Source: a virus. Taken from it: a stretch of 41,825 nucleotides of DNA. Positions 8,759-15,143 of the stretch are shown here, piece after piece (positions within the stretch are counted from its first letter, which is position 1; the number at the start of each line of letters is the position of its first letter). The stretch is taken from positions 1 to 41,825 of IMG/VR virus record IMGVR_UViG_3300042504_002712; one strand, given 5' to 3'. The notes beneath the pieces were generated by a model that saw only the letters and a list, made by a program, of their open reading frames with translations, was not told the origin of the DNA and ran no database searches. A program made the position numbers and the translations under genes.

Positions 8759-9109
8759 ATGACAAAGAGTCGCTCGAGATACATAATCTCAAAACCGAAT
8801 CGATTGCCACACTTTAAGCCCGTAGTGTTTATTAAGCGAGGCTCTACACCAACCAAGTCAGTATTGCATTATTTGAAGATGAAGCGTGGCGTGCCTGCTA
8901 CTGCAAAGCAAACAAAGGACATGTTCCCTCGATTCTTCAAGGGCCCCTCTGATGCAGCTCGAATCCTGAGGACTCTTGAGCGCAGGGGTTTTGCGGAAAG
9001 CGTATACGACGGAGCTTGGCGTATAACCAGCAACGGCCTACAAGCAGTCGACCTTCTTGCTCACAGAGACAAGAGGGACTTTGCTGAACTGGAAGATGAT
9101 GAGTTCTAG
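8759..9109 (+). CDS. Small winged-helix-like protein
   Basis: 116 aa from the ATG at 8759 (in-frame TTG codons upstream at 8726 and 8744 are alternatives, but the upstream frame reads as non-conserved). The centre, with TPTKSVLHYLKMKRGVPAT, then a helix and DAARILRTLERRGFAESVYDGAWRIT, looks like a winged helix: helix, recognition helix RILRTLERRGF and a two-strand wing ending in WRITSNGLQAV. This is a resemblance, not a family match. It could regulate early genes. The spacing to the AGGAAA site is long (15 bp). Its stop abuts the stop of the convergent lysine-rich gene with no gap. Confidence 0.65.
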   Translation: MTKSRSRYIISKPNRLPHFKPVVFIKRGSTPTKSVLHYLKMKRGVPATAKQTKDMFPRFFKGPSDAARILRTLERRGFAESVYDGAWRITSNGLQAVDLLAHRDKRDFAELEDDEF

Positions 9110-9337
9110 TTAGAACTTGAACCAGTTGAGGAAGCGACGCTTCGTCTTGGGGTTCTTCACATCACCTGCGTAGATAACAACTGCTGGCTCTTGCTTGACG
9201 AGAGGCACAACAACGGTCTCTTCAACCTTGGCTGTATCTGGCTGCTTCTTCGCAGGAGTCTTCTTCTTGGCAGCAGCCTTCTTCTTTGGCGCTGCCTTCT
9301 TCGTTGTCTTCTTGCTGGATGTTTTCTTTGTTGTCAT
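9110..9337 (-). CDS. Lysine/alanine-rich histone-tail-like protein
   Basis: 75 aa. Residues 1-32 are almost entirely K, A, T, P and S in KKTxKKAAPKKKAAAKKK blocks, like the C-terminal tails of actinobacterial HU proteins and eukaryotic histone H1. A 25-residue hydrophobic segment (VVVPLVKQEPAVVIYAG) and a basic, aromatic C-terminus (KRRFLNWFKF) follow. The likely property is non-specific nucleic-acid binding. It is not homologous to HU's DNA-binding arms, so the name is descriptive only. No Shine-Dalgarno is visible; a short palindrome GCGTAAACGC lies just upstream of the ATG. Confidence 0.7.
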   Translation of the reverse strand: MTTKKTSSKKTTKKAAPKKKAAAKKKTPAKKQPDTAKVEETVVVPLVKQEPAVVIYAGDVKNPKTKRRFLNWFKF

Positions 9338-9395
9338 GGCGTAAACGCTAGTACACCCGTAGGCACTTCTGGCGGAACCTTGACGTGATGTAGCG

Positions 9396-10034
9396 TTGAG
9401 TGTGAGGTTGGATTCATTCTATAATCGTCTTGACAAGATTGCTCTGGCTTTGATGTCTGGTGTTGAGGCAAAGAATGAGTCGGTCAAAGAGTTCGGCATA
9501 GGCGAGGACCTACCTATCAGTATCTTCTGCTGGAAGGACGACAGACTCAAGCTGATGATGCAGCTGAGGGCTGACATACAGAAGGCAACACCAGAGCAAC
9601 GCTTCGATGCTATAGCGACTGCTGCTTTGGTCACCCGTAAGGGCTGGGGCATCGACGAGTTTACTCTGGTATCCGAGGCGTACGTAAGCCATGACCCTTC
9701 ATTGACAAAGGGTATCGAGTTAAAGAAGGCGTTCGTTGACCCTGAGTACAACGTGGGCGAGTGCCTGACGGTCATGCATGTGGACGTAGAACGTGTGACA
9801 TTCGTAGTCAAGACCTACAAGTATGACGTGCCACGTATGGTCGTATGGGCTGATGAGGAGTACGAACCTGGCTCAACAATGGTGCGGTCACAGGACGGCA
9901 AGTATCCCAATATGTTTAGCAAAGTAATTAGTTCGATAGAGCAAGAGCAAGAACCATTCGATGCACAAGAGTTCTACAACACTTTGTCACACGGACTAAT
10001 TGAGTCGGGCTTTTATTGTCAGATATTCGACTAA
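9396..10034 (+). CDS. Hypothetical phage protein
   Basis: 212 aa from the TTG at 9396; not recognised. It appears to be a compact alpha/beta protein: an N-terminal helix, a conserved-looking block DAIATAALVTRKGWGIDEFTLVSEAYVS (about 70-97) and VERVTFVVKTYKYDVPRMVVW (131-151). The start is uncertain: GTG at 9402 and ATG at 9453 are in frame, and none has a good ribosome-binding site. A TATAAT at 9420-9425 with TTGAGT 18 bp upstream falls inside the extended frame, which would favour the later ATG if it is a true promoter. It is preceded by the divergent lysine-rich gene. Confidence 0.65.
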   Translation: MSVRLDSFYNRLDKIALALMSGVEAKNESVKEFGIGEDLPISIFCWKDDRLKLMMQLRADIQKATPEQRFDAIATAALVTRKGWGIDEFTLVSEAYVSHDPSLTKGIELKKAFVDPEYNVGECLTVMHVDVERVTFVVKTYKYDVPRMVVWADEEYEPGSTMVRSQDGKYPNMFSKVISSIEQEQEPFDAQEFYNTLSHGLIESGFYCQIFD

Positions 10035-10192
10035 CACAGCAGTAAGTCTGACGTTTGTATATTTGGACAAAGCAACAGTCTGGCTATATGGTTTTCGTTT
10101 GTTATAGCAAAAACTAGCTTATATAGTCAGCAAAAATCTGGACAATATTCTGGATGATGTTTTGTAAGTTGTTGCTTGCACTGTCAGGAATC

Positions 10193-10210
10193 TAAACGCA
10201 ATAAACGCAA
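10193..10210. repeat. Tandem 9-bp direct repeat
   Basis: TAAACGCAA occurs twice head to tail with no mismatch. It lies in the gene-free region and could be an iteron-like pair, though two copies are few. Confidence 0.6.
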
Positions 10211-10322
10211 CGGTCGGTAAGGCTGTTTGGTTGTCTCACCTGATAGCCCCGATTGCAAACTTTCCGGCTGCCGGTTGGGTGGGGGGGAGCGCGCGTGAGA
10301 TTTTTTTAGCTCACTTAGTTTC

Positions 10323-10336
10323 GGATAGATTTATCC
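10323..10336. promoter_or_regulatory. Palindrome copy 1 (GGATARATTTATCC)
   Basis: GGATAGATTTATCC, 13 of 14 positions identical to the perfect palindrome GGATAAATTTATCC. It is in the gene-free region. See copies at 10677, 11517, 11614 and 13526; the family looks like an operator or other protein-binding site. Confidence 0.6.
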
Positions 10337-10583
10337 AATTGTCTGAGTGTTCGCTGAATGTATATAGCGTCCATTCAAGGAGAAGTCGTGCTCTCTTTTG
10401 CGAACCCGCATTTCGATAGATGCCCTGTCGTGGAGCCTGGGGCTATTCTTCCGTTCTTTTCTGAGTGCAAGGATGAGTTCTGTGAGTGCAGACATGTGCG
10501 CGTTTCTTTCTTTTGTATTGAGCGCACTAGTGTATGGCTTCACAAGTCACTATTGGCATCACTTTTGATTAATTGACTGTTAA

Positions 10584-10793
10584 TTAGTTAGAGCAGTCCT
10601 TGAAGCGAAATGCTTGTGCGTCTCGTGCTTTAACGATGTGCTCACCCTGCAAAATTAGCCGGTCCAAATCTTCGTTGGATAGATTTATATGGTTTATCAG
10701 CATGTCTGTGGTATTCCGATGCATCACACAGCGTTCCTCATTAATAAACGAACTAAATATCTTTGAGACGTTTACGTTTATGCTTTCTTTCAT
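10584..10793 (-). CDS. Hypothetical small protein
   Basis: 69 aa, not recognised. A helical, charged middle part (NEDLDRLILQGEHIVKARDAQAF) is preceded by a C24/H26-containing stretch. Its ATG overlaps the stop of the upstream gene as ATGA, so it is translationally coupled as the third gene of a leftward trio. One partial copy of the palindrome (10677-10690) lies inside it. Confidence 0.6.
   Translation of the reverse strand: MKESINVNVSKIFSSFINEERCVMHRNTTDMLINHINLSNEDLDRLILQGEHIVKARDAQAFRFKDCSN
10677..10690. promoter_or_regulatory. Palindrome copy 2 (partial)
   Basis: GGATAGATTTATAT keeps the left arm and centre of the 14-bp palindrome but loses the last CC. It is inside the 10584-10793 gene. 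Confidence 0.35.
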
Positions 10794-11053
10794 TGTTTGT
10801 TTTCTGGAACAGAAGCCATCAGGATTGAACGTAGCGAGAAGGCAAGGGCGTTATTTGTTTCAAATGAGTCCCAGAGTACGTTGTGATTTATTTTTGAGTT
10901 CTCTGATTTGCTGCTAATTGCGGCGATGCTGGAATCAGCCATTTTCTCGTGATACAGGAAAGATTCGATGAGTTTTTCTATGGCCTTATCTTTGTCAATA
11001 TCGTCAAGTGTTATTCCAAGATGCACTTGTAGTTCGGTGTTTTGATTAGTCAT
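10790..11053 (-). CDS. Hypothetical small acidic protein
   Basis: 87 aa, not recognised. Predicted mostly helical, with an acidic N-terminal third (LDDIDKDKAIEKLIESFLYHEKMADSS). It overlaps the genes on both sides by ATGA, forming a tightly coupled trio led by the nuclease gene. No cysteines, signal peptide or membrane segment. The context suggests a function with the nuclease, but the sequence does not say what. Confidence 0.65.
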   Translation of the reverse strand: MTNQNTELQVHLGITLDDIDKDKAIEKLIESFLYHEKMADSSIAAISSKSENSKINHNVLWDSFETNNALAFSLRSILMASVPENKQ

Positions 11054-11514
11054 TTCTCTTCCTTTTCGTCATAGTTGTGGTTGTAGAGCATATCCATTAC
11101 ATCCTCCGGATACAAGAGGAACCCCCTGGCTGGATTATCGGCGCCGCCCAGGTTGATTTTCTTCTCTTCGCAGAACTTATTACTATTTAACCGTAAAAAG
11201 CGCTTGAGTCGAGATACGTCTATCACCACGAATGCTCCTTGAGGTGCATATATATACACCCACCATTTTGCTGTGGTGATATTGATTCCACTAAGTACCC
11301 AGATTGGGTTCCCGTTTTCGTCTTTTGCGGCCCGAGGATTTTGATTTGTTTCAATCACCATTCGACCGTTCCTGTATCGGTCGCTTTTTACCTCGAAGTT
11401 CCCTCCAGACATAGCCTCAAGAAACTCACTTACGAGAGATTCTCCTTGGACGCCATATTCCAGGTCTTTTTGGAAGTCAAACTGCCTTCCTGGAATATCG
11501 TAGAACTTGCTCAT
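11050..11514 (-). CDS. PD-(D/E)XK-type endonuclease-like protein
   Basis: 154 aa from the ATG at 11514. The pattern G-E25-S in the first helix, F-E41-V-K43-S-D45-R, E55 at the end of RMVIE, and then TAKWWVYIYAPQGAFVVIDVSRLKRFL matches a phage branch of the PD-(D/E)XK nuclease fold, in which EVK-x-DR is followed by a strand ending in E and a T-x-A-x-WW strand. A metal-dependent DNA cleavage role is inferred. An in-frame TTG at 11550 would add 12 residues, but it coincides with the -35 of a good promoter, so the ATG is preferred. No ribosome-binding site precedes it; the transcript may be leaderless. It is the first gene of the trio. Confidence 0.72.
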   Translation of the reverse strand: MSKFYDIPGRQFDFQKDLEYGVQGESLVSEFLEAMSGGNFEVKSDRYRNGRMVIETNQNPRAAKDENGNPIWVLSGINITTAKWWVYIYAPQGAFVVIDVSRLKRFLRLNSNKFCEEKKINLGGADNPARGFLLYPEDVMDMLYNHNYDEKEEK

Positions 11515-11516
11515 GT

Positions 11517-11530
11517 GGATAAATTTATCT
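11517..11530. promoter_or_regulatory. Palindrome copy 3, over the nuclease promoter
   Basis: GGATAAATTTATCT, 13 of 14 to the perfect palindrome. It covers the -10 element of the leftward promoter and ends 3 bp before the nuclease ATG, the arrangement expected of a repressor operator. Confidence 0.6.
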
Positions 11531-11550
11531 GAAAAAAATCGCTTTTGCAA
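11522..11550 (-). promoter_or_regulatory. Promoter for the nuclease trio, likely leaderless
   Basis: Read leftward: TTGCAA, 17-bp spacer containing a T7 run, TAAATT, then 7 bp to the ATG at 11514. Transcription would start at or next to the start codon, consistent with the absence of a ribosome-binding site. Confidence 0.55.
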
Positions 11551-11613
11551 GCCTGTTTACAGATGTGTCATTTGTCTCTATGGGTCCAAAAATAATCAGC
11601 CGGCTATGAGCCG

Positions 11614-11627
11614 AAATAAATTTATCC
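11614..11627. promoter_or_regulatory. Palindrome copy 4, upstream of the 11703 promoter
   Basis: AAATAAATTTATCC, 12 of 14 to the perfect palindrome, ending 7 bp before the -35 of the rightward promoter at 11635. With copy 3 it flanks the divergent intergenic region between the nuclease and the 11703 gene. Confidence 0.5.
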
Positions 11628-11634
11628 AAAGAGG

Positions 11635-11663
11635 TTGCATTGCTGGTAGCCATCGGTTAGAGT
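11635..11663 (+). promoter_or_regulatory. Promoter for the 11703 and 11949 genes
   Basis: TTGCAT (11635-11640), 17 bp, TAGAGT (11658-11663). The next gene starts 39 bp downstream with an AAGGAG ribosome-binding site. The -10 is weaker than consensus. Confidence 0.5.
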
Positions 11664-11702
11664 GGCTATCGCTAGAAGGTACACCTAACCAAGGAGCAAT
11701 AA

Positions 11703-11942
11703 ATGACTAGCAAATACCAGCAATTGAAGAAAGCAGGCCTCATTAGCCGAGGTCGTAGCAAGAAGAAGATGACCAAGGAGGAAATCAAGGACCGCGAAGA
11801 GCGTGCCAAGATTGCCAACCGTCAACGCCAGGAAGCCCGCCGTCGTGCGTCCATCATCCTCCAGAAGTCCTACAAGGACGAGTTTGATGACCTCTATCAG
11901 CGTGAGCTTGAAGAGTTGAAGTCTGCCCCAGAGCAGAACTGA
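11703..11942 (+). CDS. Small highly basic helical protein
   Basis: 79 aa, not recognised. Residues 18-50 are dense in K, R and E (KKKMTKEEIKDREERAK, then RQRQEARRR), predicting a long charged helix, followed by an acidic helix (DEFDDLYQRELEEL). It could bind nucleic acid or form a coiled coil. AAGGAG sits 7 bp before the ATG. It precedes the oxygenase gene by 6 bp and is probably co-transcribed with it. Confidence 0.7.
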   Translation: MTSKYQQLKKAGLISRGRSKKKMTKEEIKDREERAKIANRQRQEARRRASIILQKSYKDEFDDLYQRELEELKSAPEQN

Positions 11943-11948
11943 TGGGAT

Positions 11949-12545
11949 ATGGACTACTGGGGGGACGGTTACCTTTTATTGGAAGGTGCCGTCCCCCAGT
12001 CTGTTCTGGATGAATATCTGGGGAGACTAATTCCTGGGGAAAACCATGGACCAAATTCGTATCTGAAAAACAGAAGCGATTACGTAAATCCAGATTTATC
12101 CCGGGTATACAGGCATGTCGACGCGGCAATTAGCGATATCGGCCTTGCTCCAATGCTTGCAGAAGCGCGTATGTATAGCTCTCGCATCTTTTGGCACAGA
12201 GATTGCAACCAGAACGACAAAGAATCCGGCGATTCATACTGTGGTGCAATTTTTGCCCTTGAGGACATGGAGGATGGCTCGGGCGAATTTGAGTACATCC
12301 CTGGCTCTCATCTTTGGGAGATTGACCCGATTGTCATAAACGAGGTTACGATTAAGACACAGCAGGCGGAATGTTTTCACTACTACCAACGCCTGGTTGA
12401 TGCCAGACAGCCAGAAATCAAGCGCTTTAGGCATAGGGCGGGTGATGTAATGATTTGGCACGGACATTTGCTTCACCGCGGAGCCGAACCTACGAACTAT
12501 TCAGCCAGGAGACATTCCCTGACTATTCACTACTCGAAAAGCTAG
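11949..12545 (+). CDS. PhyH-type Fe(II)/2-oxoglutarate dioxygenase
   Basis: 198 aa. The N-terminus DGYLLLEGAVP matches the usual start of phytanoyl-CoA-dioxygenase-like proteins and supports the chosen ATG. The iron facial triad is H83-x-D85 in WHRD and H176 in GHLLHRG; R187 or R188 in the final strand (RRHSLTIHY) should bind 2-oxoglutarate. GSGEFEYIPGSH (110-121) is the typical turn before the strand. It should hydroxylate a small or macromolecular substrate, which is unknown; phage members may modify nucleotides, sugars or proteins. A strong hairpin starts 5 bp after the start codon (11956-12000). The ribosome-binding site is weak. Its stop shares a CTAG with the convergent gene. Confidence 0.87.
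   Translation: MDYWGDGYLLLEGAVPQSVLDEYLGRLIPGENHGPNSYLKNRSDYVNPDLSRVYRHVDAAISDIGLAPMLAEARMYSSRIFWHRDCNQNDKESGDSYCGAIFALEDMEDGSGEFEYIPGSHLWEIDPIVINEVTIKTQQAECFHYYQRLVDARQPEIKRFRHRAGDVMIWHGHLLHRGAEPTNYSARRHSLTIHYSKS
11956..12000 (+). promoter_or_regulatory. Long stem-loop at the start of the oxygenase gene
   Basis: Left arm 11956-11968 (ACTGGGGGGACGG) pairs with right arm 11989-12000 (CCGTCCCCCAGT) with one bulged G; inside, ACCTT (11971-11975) pairs with AAGGT (11983-11987) around a 7-nt loop. About 17 base pairs in all. No T-tract follows, so it is not a standard terminator. It lies within codons 3-18 and could limit ribosome entry. Confidence 0.7.
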
Positions 12546-12742
12546 GCGCCTTTTCTTCCGTTGTTCCCCATCATGTCGCCAATTGTTGGCAGGTACTTGT
12601 CACTCATGGTTTTGATTCGGAGTGCGTCAGTGCGAAGGATTTTTTGCGCAGCTTCAATTTTCGCATTTTTTAGCTTAAGCAGATTGACTTCCGTAATGAG
12701 GTCGTTAATAAGCTTTTTCATTTCTACGATTTCTTCTTCCAT
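12542..12742 (-). CDS. Small coiled-coil protein
   Basis: 66 aa from the ATG at 12742, chosen because AGGAGG (12747-12752) sits 4 bp upstream; an ATG 24 bp further up lacks this. The sequence is a long amphipathic helix (MEEEIVEMKKLINDLITEVNLLKLKNAKI shows a heptad pattern) with a flexible G/N/R-rich end. Function unknown; oligomerisation is likely. The stop overlaps the stop of the convergent oxygenase gene. Confidence 0.65.
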   Translation of the reverse strand: MEEEIVEMKKLINDLITEVNLLKLKNAKIEAAQKILRTDALRIKTMSDKYLPTIGDMMGNNGRKGA

Positions 12743-12795
12743 GCCACCTCCTATGAGCGATTTCAAATCATAGCGGACACTAGCCGCCGTGGTGA

Positions 12796-13164
12796 TTAGC
12801 GTTTGGCAACTACTCCGTCGGGAATGATGGCAAAACGACAGTATCCATCTGGCTCAACGTTCATGGAAATTATTGAGCACGAGGAGCCGCCCTGATACAG
12901 GACGCAATTGGAGCATTTGACACCGATTCTCTTGTTGTCATTCTCTTTTGCTGGCGTATAGCCGGCCCAGATTCCGGTTCGGTCTTCATTGAATTTGCCG
13001 TACTTTTTCGCAATCATCAAGAGGGCATTCGCCAGGTCTCTTTCTTCATCTACAAGCTGGCCCATCTTGTCGCCGGGCTTTTCAACCACGAGTTTGGCGC
13101 CATTTGTGAGCACTGCTATGAGCTTTTCGAATCCATGATTATTCATATGTATATATTGTGGCAT
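12796..13164 (-). CDS. Four-Cys protein, possible Fe-S or zinc domain
   Basis: 122 aa. The C-terminal half has C84-x2-C87-x8-C96-x12-C109 in the setting KCSNCVLYQGG, SCSIISMNVEPDGYCRFAIIPDG. The spacing and the aromatic residue before the last cysteine recall small high-potential iron-sulfur proteins, and similar CSNC..GG..C..EP.G.C segments occur in phage proteins; zinc is the alternative ligand. The N-terminal part is a helical domain. Neither of the two possible ATG codons (13164, 13146) has a ribosome-binding site. It lies 14 bp downstream of the hydroxylase-like gene. Confidence 0.68.
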   Translation of the reverse strand: MPQYIHMNNHGFEKLIAVLTNGAKLVVEKPGDKMGQLVDEERDLANALLMIAKKYGKFNEDRTGIWAGYTPAKENDNKRIGVKCSNCVLYQGGSSCSIISMNVEPDGYCRFAIIPDGVVAKR

Positions 13165-13178
13165 AGATTACAAGGTCT

Positions 13179-13721
13179 CTAGCCAACGCTGACAAGGTCG
13201 ACGATTAGGTGAATTCTGTCAGTTGTGCCACCGTTGATAACGGAGTGGTACTTGTTTGTATTGTCTATTGCCCATGCCTGGCCGGCTGGTATATTCATTG
13301 ATTCTTCAGCCACTGAAAACAGGCATAATTCGTTTGTTTTTACAGCTAAGTGAACTCTATGGGATTTCGCCGTTATTGGCCCCATGTCTCTGTGTCGCTT
13401 TATTTCCACCCCTGCCCTGAGGTTTGTTAGCATTGACTGCCTCACGGAGGTTTCGCCAAAAATTGGAATAGACAGAATACGAAGCTCCTCTATGTATTTT
13501 GAAATCGCATTATGTATTTCGTGGTGGATAAGTTTATCCGCGGATGGATTCGGATTATAAATTATCGGTATCGTATCGGTTTTCTCGGCTGCAGCACCAC
13601 CTCTAATTTTTCTGTCTTTATATCTGCGCCAATCTTCGTCACTGAATGATTCAACTAGTTTGAGGAGTTCGTCAAATGAAGGAAGAAATCCAACATATTT
13701 AAAAGAAAAATCTTCTCTCAT
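13179..13721 (-). CDS. Aspartyl/asparaginyl beta-hydroxylase-like 2-oxoglutarate oxygenase
   Basis: 180 aa. LRAGVEIKRHRDMGP contains the H110-x-D112 iron ligands, followed by a strand SHRVHLAVKTN and by IPAGQAWAIDNTNKYHSV with distal H159; R169 in DRIHLIVD should bind 2-oxoglutarate. This order is the cupin-type aspartyl hydroxylase family, distinct from the PhyH gene nearby. The substrate is unknown; protein side chains are the family norm. GGGGAG lies only 2 bp before the ATG, a short spacing. The gene begins directly after the terminator of the capsid gene, so it may depend on read-through or its own promoter. A palindrome copy lies within it. Confidence 0.82.
   Translation of the reverse strand: MREDFSFKYVGFLPSFDELLKLVESFSDEDWRRYKDRKIRGGAAAEKTDTIPIIYNPNPSADKLIHHEIHNAISKYIEELRILSIPIFGETSVRQSMLTNLRAGVEIKRHRDMGPITAKSHRVHLAVKTNELCLFSVAEESMNIPAGQAWAIDNTNKYHSVINGGTTDRIHLIVDLVSVG
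13526..13539. promoter_or_regulatory. Palindrome copy 5
   Basis: GGATAAGTTTATCC, 13 of 14 to the perfect palindrome, located inside the coding sequence of the hydroxylase-like gene and so probably not a simple promoter operator. Confidence 0.45.
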
Positions 13722-13731
13722 ATCTCCCCAA

Positions 13732-13775
13732 AAATACGAAAGGCCCCACCTAGGCTTTTCAGCTTTGGTGGGGCC
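13732..13775 (-). terminator. Intrinsic terminator after the major capsid gene
   Basis: Read leftward: GGCCCCACC (13775-13767), a 16-nt loop, then GGTGGGGCC (13750-13742), a perfect 9-bp GC-rich stem, followed by TTTCGTATTTTT. It sits 27 bp after the capsid stop codon and should end most late transcripts. Confidence 0.8.
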
Positions 13776-13802
13776 CCTCGCGGGTTATTAATCAGTTAAG
13801 GC

Positions 13803-15143
13803 TTAGGCCTCTGGTGCACTGTCGAACGTGACCTTCACGAACGCTTCTGGTCGCTTGACAGCAAGAGCAAGTCTTTGCTCTGCCAAGATGACAATTGCGT
13901 TGCGGATGAAGAAGTCCGAGTGCTGTTCGCTGATTCGGATGCTTGCTTGCTCACGGTCGTAGAGCTGAGCACCGGTACCGAAGGCGCCGACGAGAGCTGT
14001 GCCCTCGGTCATTGCTGGGGTATCGATAACTGGCATTCTCCACACTCGTGGCTCGCCACCCATTGCCACTGATACAGCGACCAGGTACTGGCCGTTTGCA
14101 TCCTTGGTCAATTCGATGTCTTCCCAATCGTTCGGGTGAAGAACGATGCCCGTTGGCTCATAGTAAGCCAAGAAGGACAAGGTTGCCGCGCGACGAAGTG
14201 CATCTGCCTTGGTGTCTGCAACCGGAGTTGAAGCACCAGCTGACCAGTCGTAGTCTTGGATGCCAGCTGTCTGAAGAACGCCGGTCAGGTTTTCGCCCGA
14301 GCCGTTGCCGTTCAGAATCTGGTTGTCCTCGAGGAGACGGAGGCCGTACATCAACTCATTGTCGATGATGCTGCGAAGCTGCGGCTCATCGGCAAGAACG
14401 TTACGGTGTGCTGCTTCCCAGTGCGCGAGAGTGCGAACTGGAGCCTGCTCACCAACGAACTGGAACGACGACTGTGGCTTGAGGCCAAACGTTGCTGAAG
14501 CTGAACGCTCGGCAACTGCAGCCGCATTGTTTGTGCCACCGCCCGAGAGGGTTGTGAAGCCCAATTGGCGGAAGTACTCAATGACGGCAGCCGATGTCGT
14601 GCGAACTGGGAACAGGTCGCGGACGCGCTTCGTGCGGGTTGGAGGAGTGACGATTGGGTCTCTCTGGATTGTGCCGAACGAACCAGGTGTACCTGATGGC
14701 AAAGCCGAATAGACGTCCTTGACGTTGTACGAGGTCATCGATGCGGCAATCTGCCATGGTGCAACCATGTTTGCGCCGTTACGACCACCAGCCAATGACT
14801 TGAACTCATTTGACTCGACGAACATCTGACCAATGGTCTTGATTTCGCGCGATGTCAGCTGATTGATGTCAGCAGCGCCAGCAGCGTGAGCCTGAGCAAT
14901 CGATGATGTGGACTCTGAGTTGCCCCAGCTTGACACTTCATTCATTTGCTCAAGACCCTCAATGAGGCCCTTGATTTCGCGGATATCAGACATGTTCTTA
15001 TCGAACGCAGTCTTTTGTTCTGAAGACACAACTACGGTGCCTTCCTCGACCTTGAACGAATCGGCAATTGCCTTGTTCTCAGCCATTTTTGTGCGGAGTG
15101 CTGTTTGCAGCTCCTTCACTCTTGATTCATCGTGCGATGACAT
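13803..15143 (-). CDS. Major capsid protein, HK97 fold
   Basis: 446 aa. Residues 1-70 are a charged helical delta-like domain (scaffolding part). The rest follows the HK97-type order: a linker rich in A, S and G, then SREIKTIGQMFVES, the N-arm, the E-loop and P-domain (RTKRVRDLFPVRTTSAAVIEYFRQ), and the A-domain with LRSIIDNELMYGLRLLEDNQILNGNG and GIVLHPNDWEDIELTKDANGQYLV. It forms the icosahedral shell. AAGGAG precedes the ATG by 7 bp. It has its own upstream promoter and a downstream terminator, which fits the high copy number required. No separate prohead protease gene is seen nearby. Confidence 0.95.
   Translation of the reverse strand: MSSHDESRVKELQTALRTKMAENKAIADSFKVEEGTVVVSSEQKTAFDKNMSDIREIKGLIEGLEQMNEVSSWGNSESTSSIAQAHAAGAADINQLTSREIKTIGQMFVESNEFKSLAGGRNGANMVAPWQIAASMTSYNVKDVYSALPSGTPGSFGTIQRDPIVTPPTRTKRVRDLFPVRTTSAAVIEYFRQLGFTTLSGGGTNNAAAVAERSASATFGLKPQSSFQFVGEQAPVRTLAHWEAAHRNVLADEPQLRSIIDNELMYGLRLLEDNQILNGNGSGENLTGVLQTAGIQDYDWSAGASTPVADTKADALRRAATLSFLAYYEPTGIVLHPNDWEDIELTKDANGQYLVAVSVAMGGEPRVWRMPVIDTPAMTEGTALVGAFGTGAQLYDREQASIRISEQHSDFFIRNAIVILAEQRLALAVKRPEAFVKVTFDSAPEA

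Larger units (their letters stand above)
10035..10583. other. 549-bp region without a convincing gene
   Basis: It lies between the ends of a rightward and a leftward gene. It holds an AT-rich first half with related GCAAAAA and GGACAA words, a tandem 9-bp repeat (10193-10210), a G-rich stretch with a G7 run (about 10276-10287), a short GTGAG/CTCAC inverted repeat with a T-rich loop (10295-10314) and one exact copy of the palindrome GGATAGATTTATCC (10323-10336). Short frames on either strand (for example leftward 10331-10495, 54 aa) lack ribosome-binding sites and similarity I recognise. An origin, attachment site, small RNA or regulatory region are all possible; none is demonstrated. Confidence 0.5.

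Noticed and set aside
9396-9425. TTGAGT-18-TATAAT inside the 5' end of the 9396 gene
   Set aside because: TATAAT encodes Tyr-Asn in a protein-like stretch. Kept only as an argument for a later start, not as a promoter call.
10331-10543. Short leftward frame, 54-70 codons, in the gene-free region
   Set aside because: Codon use is not implausible, but it starts with GTG or an ATG without a ribosome-binding site and has no similarity I recognise; left as undecided noncoding.
10358-10576. 72-codon rightward frame with several cysteines
   Set aside because: No ribosome-binding site, and it overlaps the opposite frame; composition looks random.
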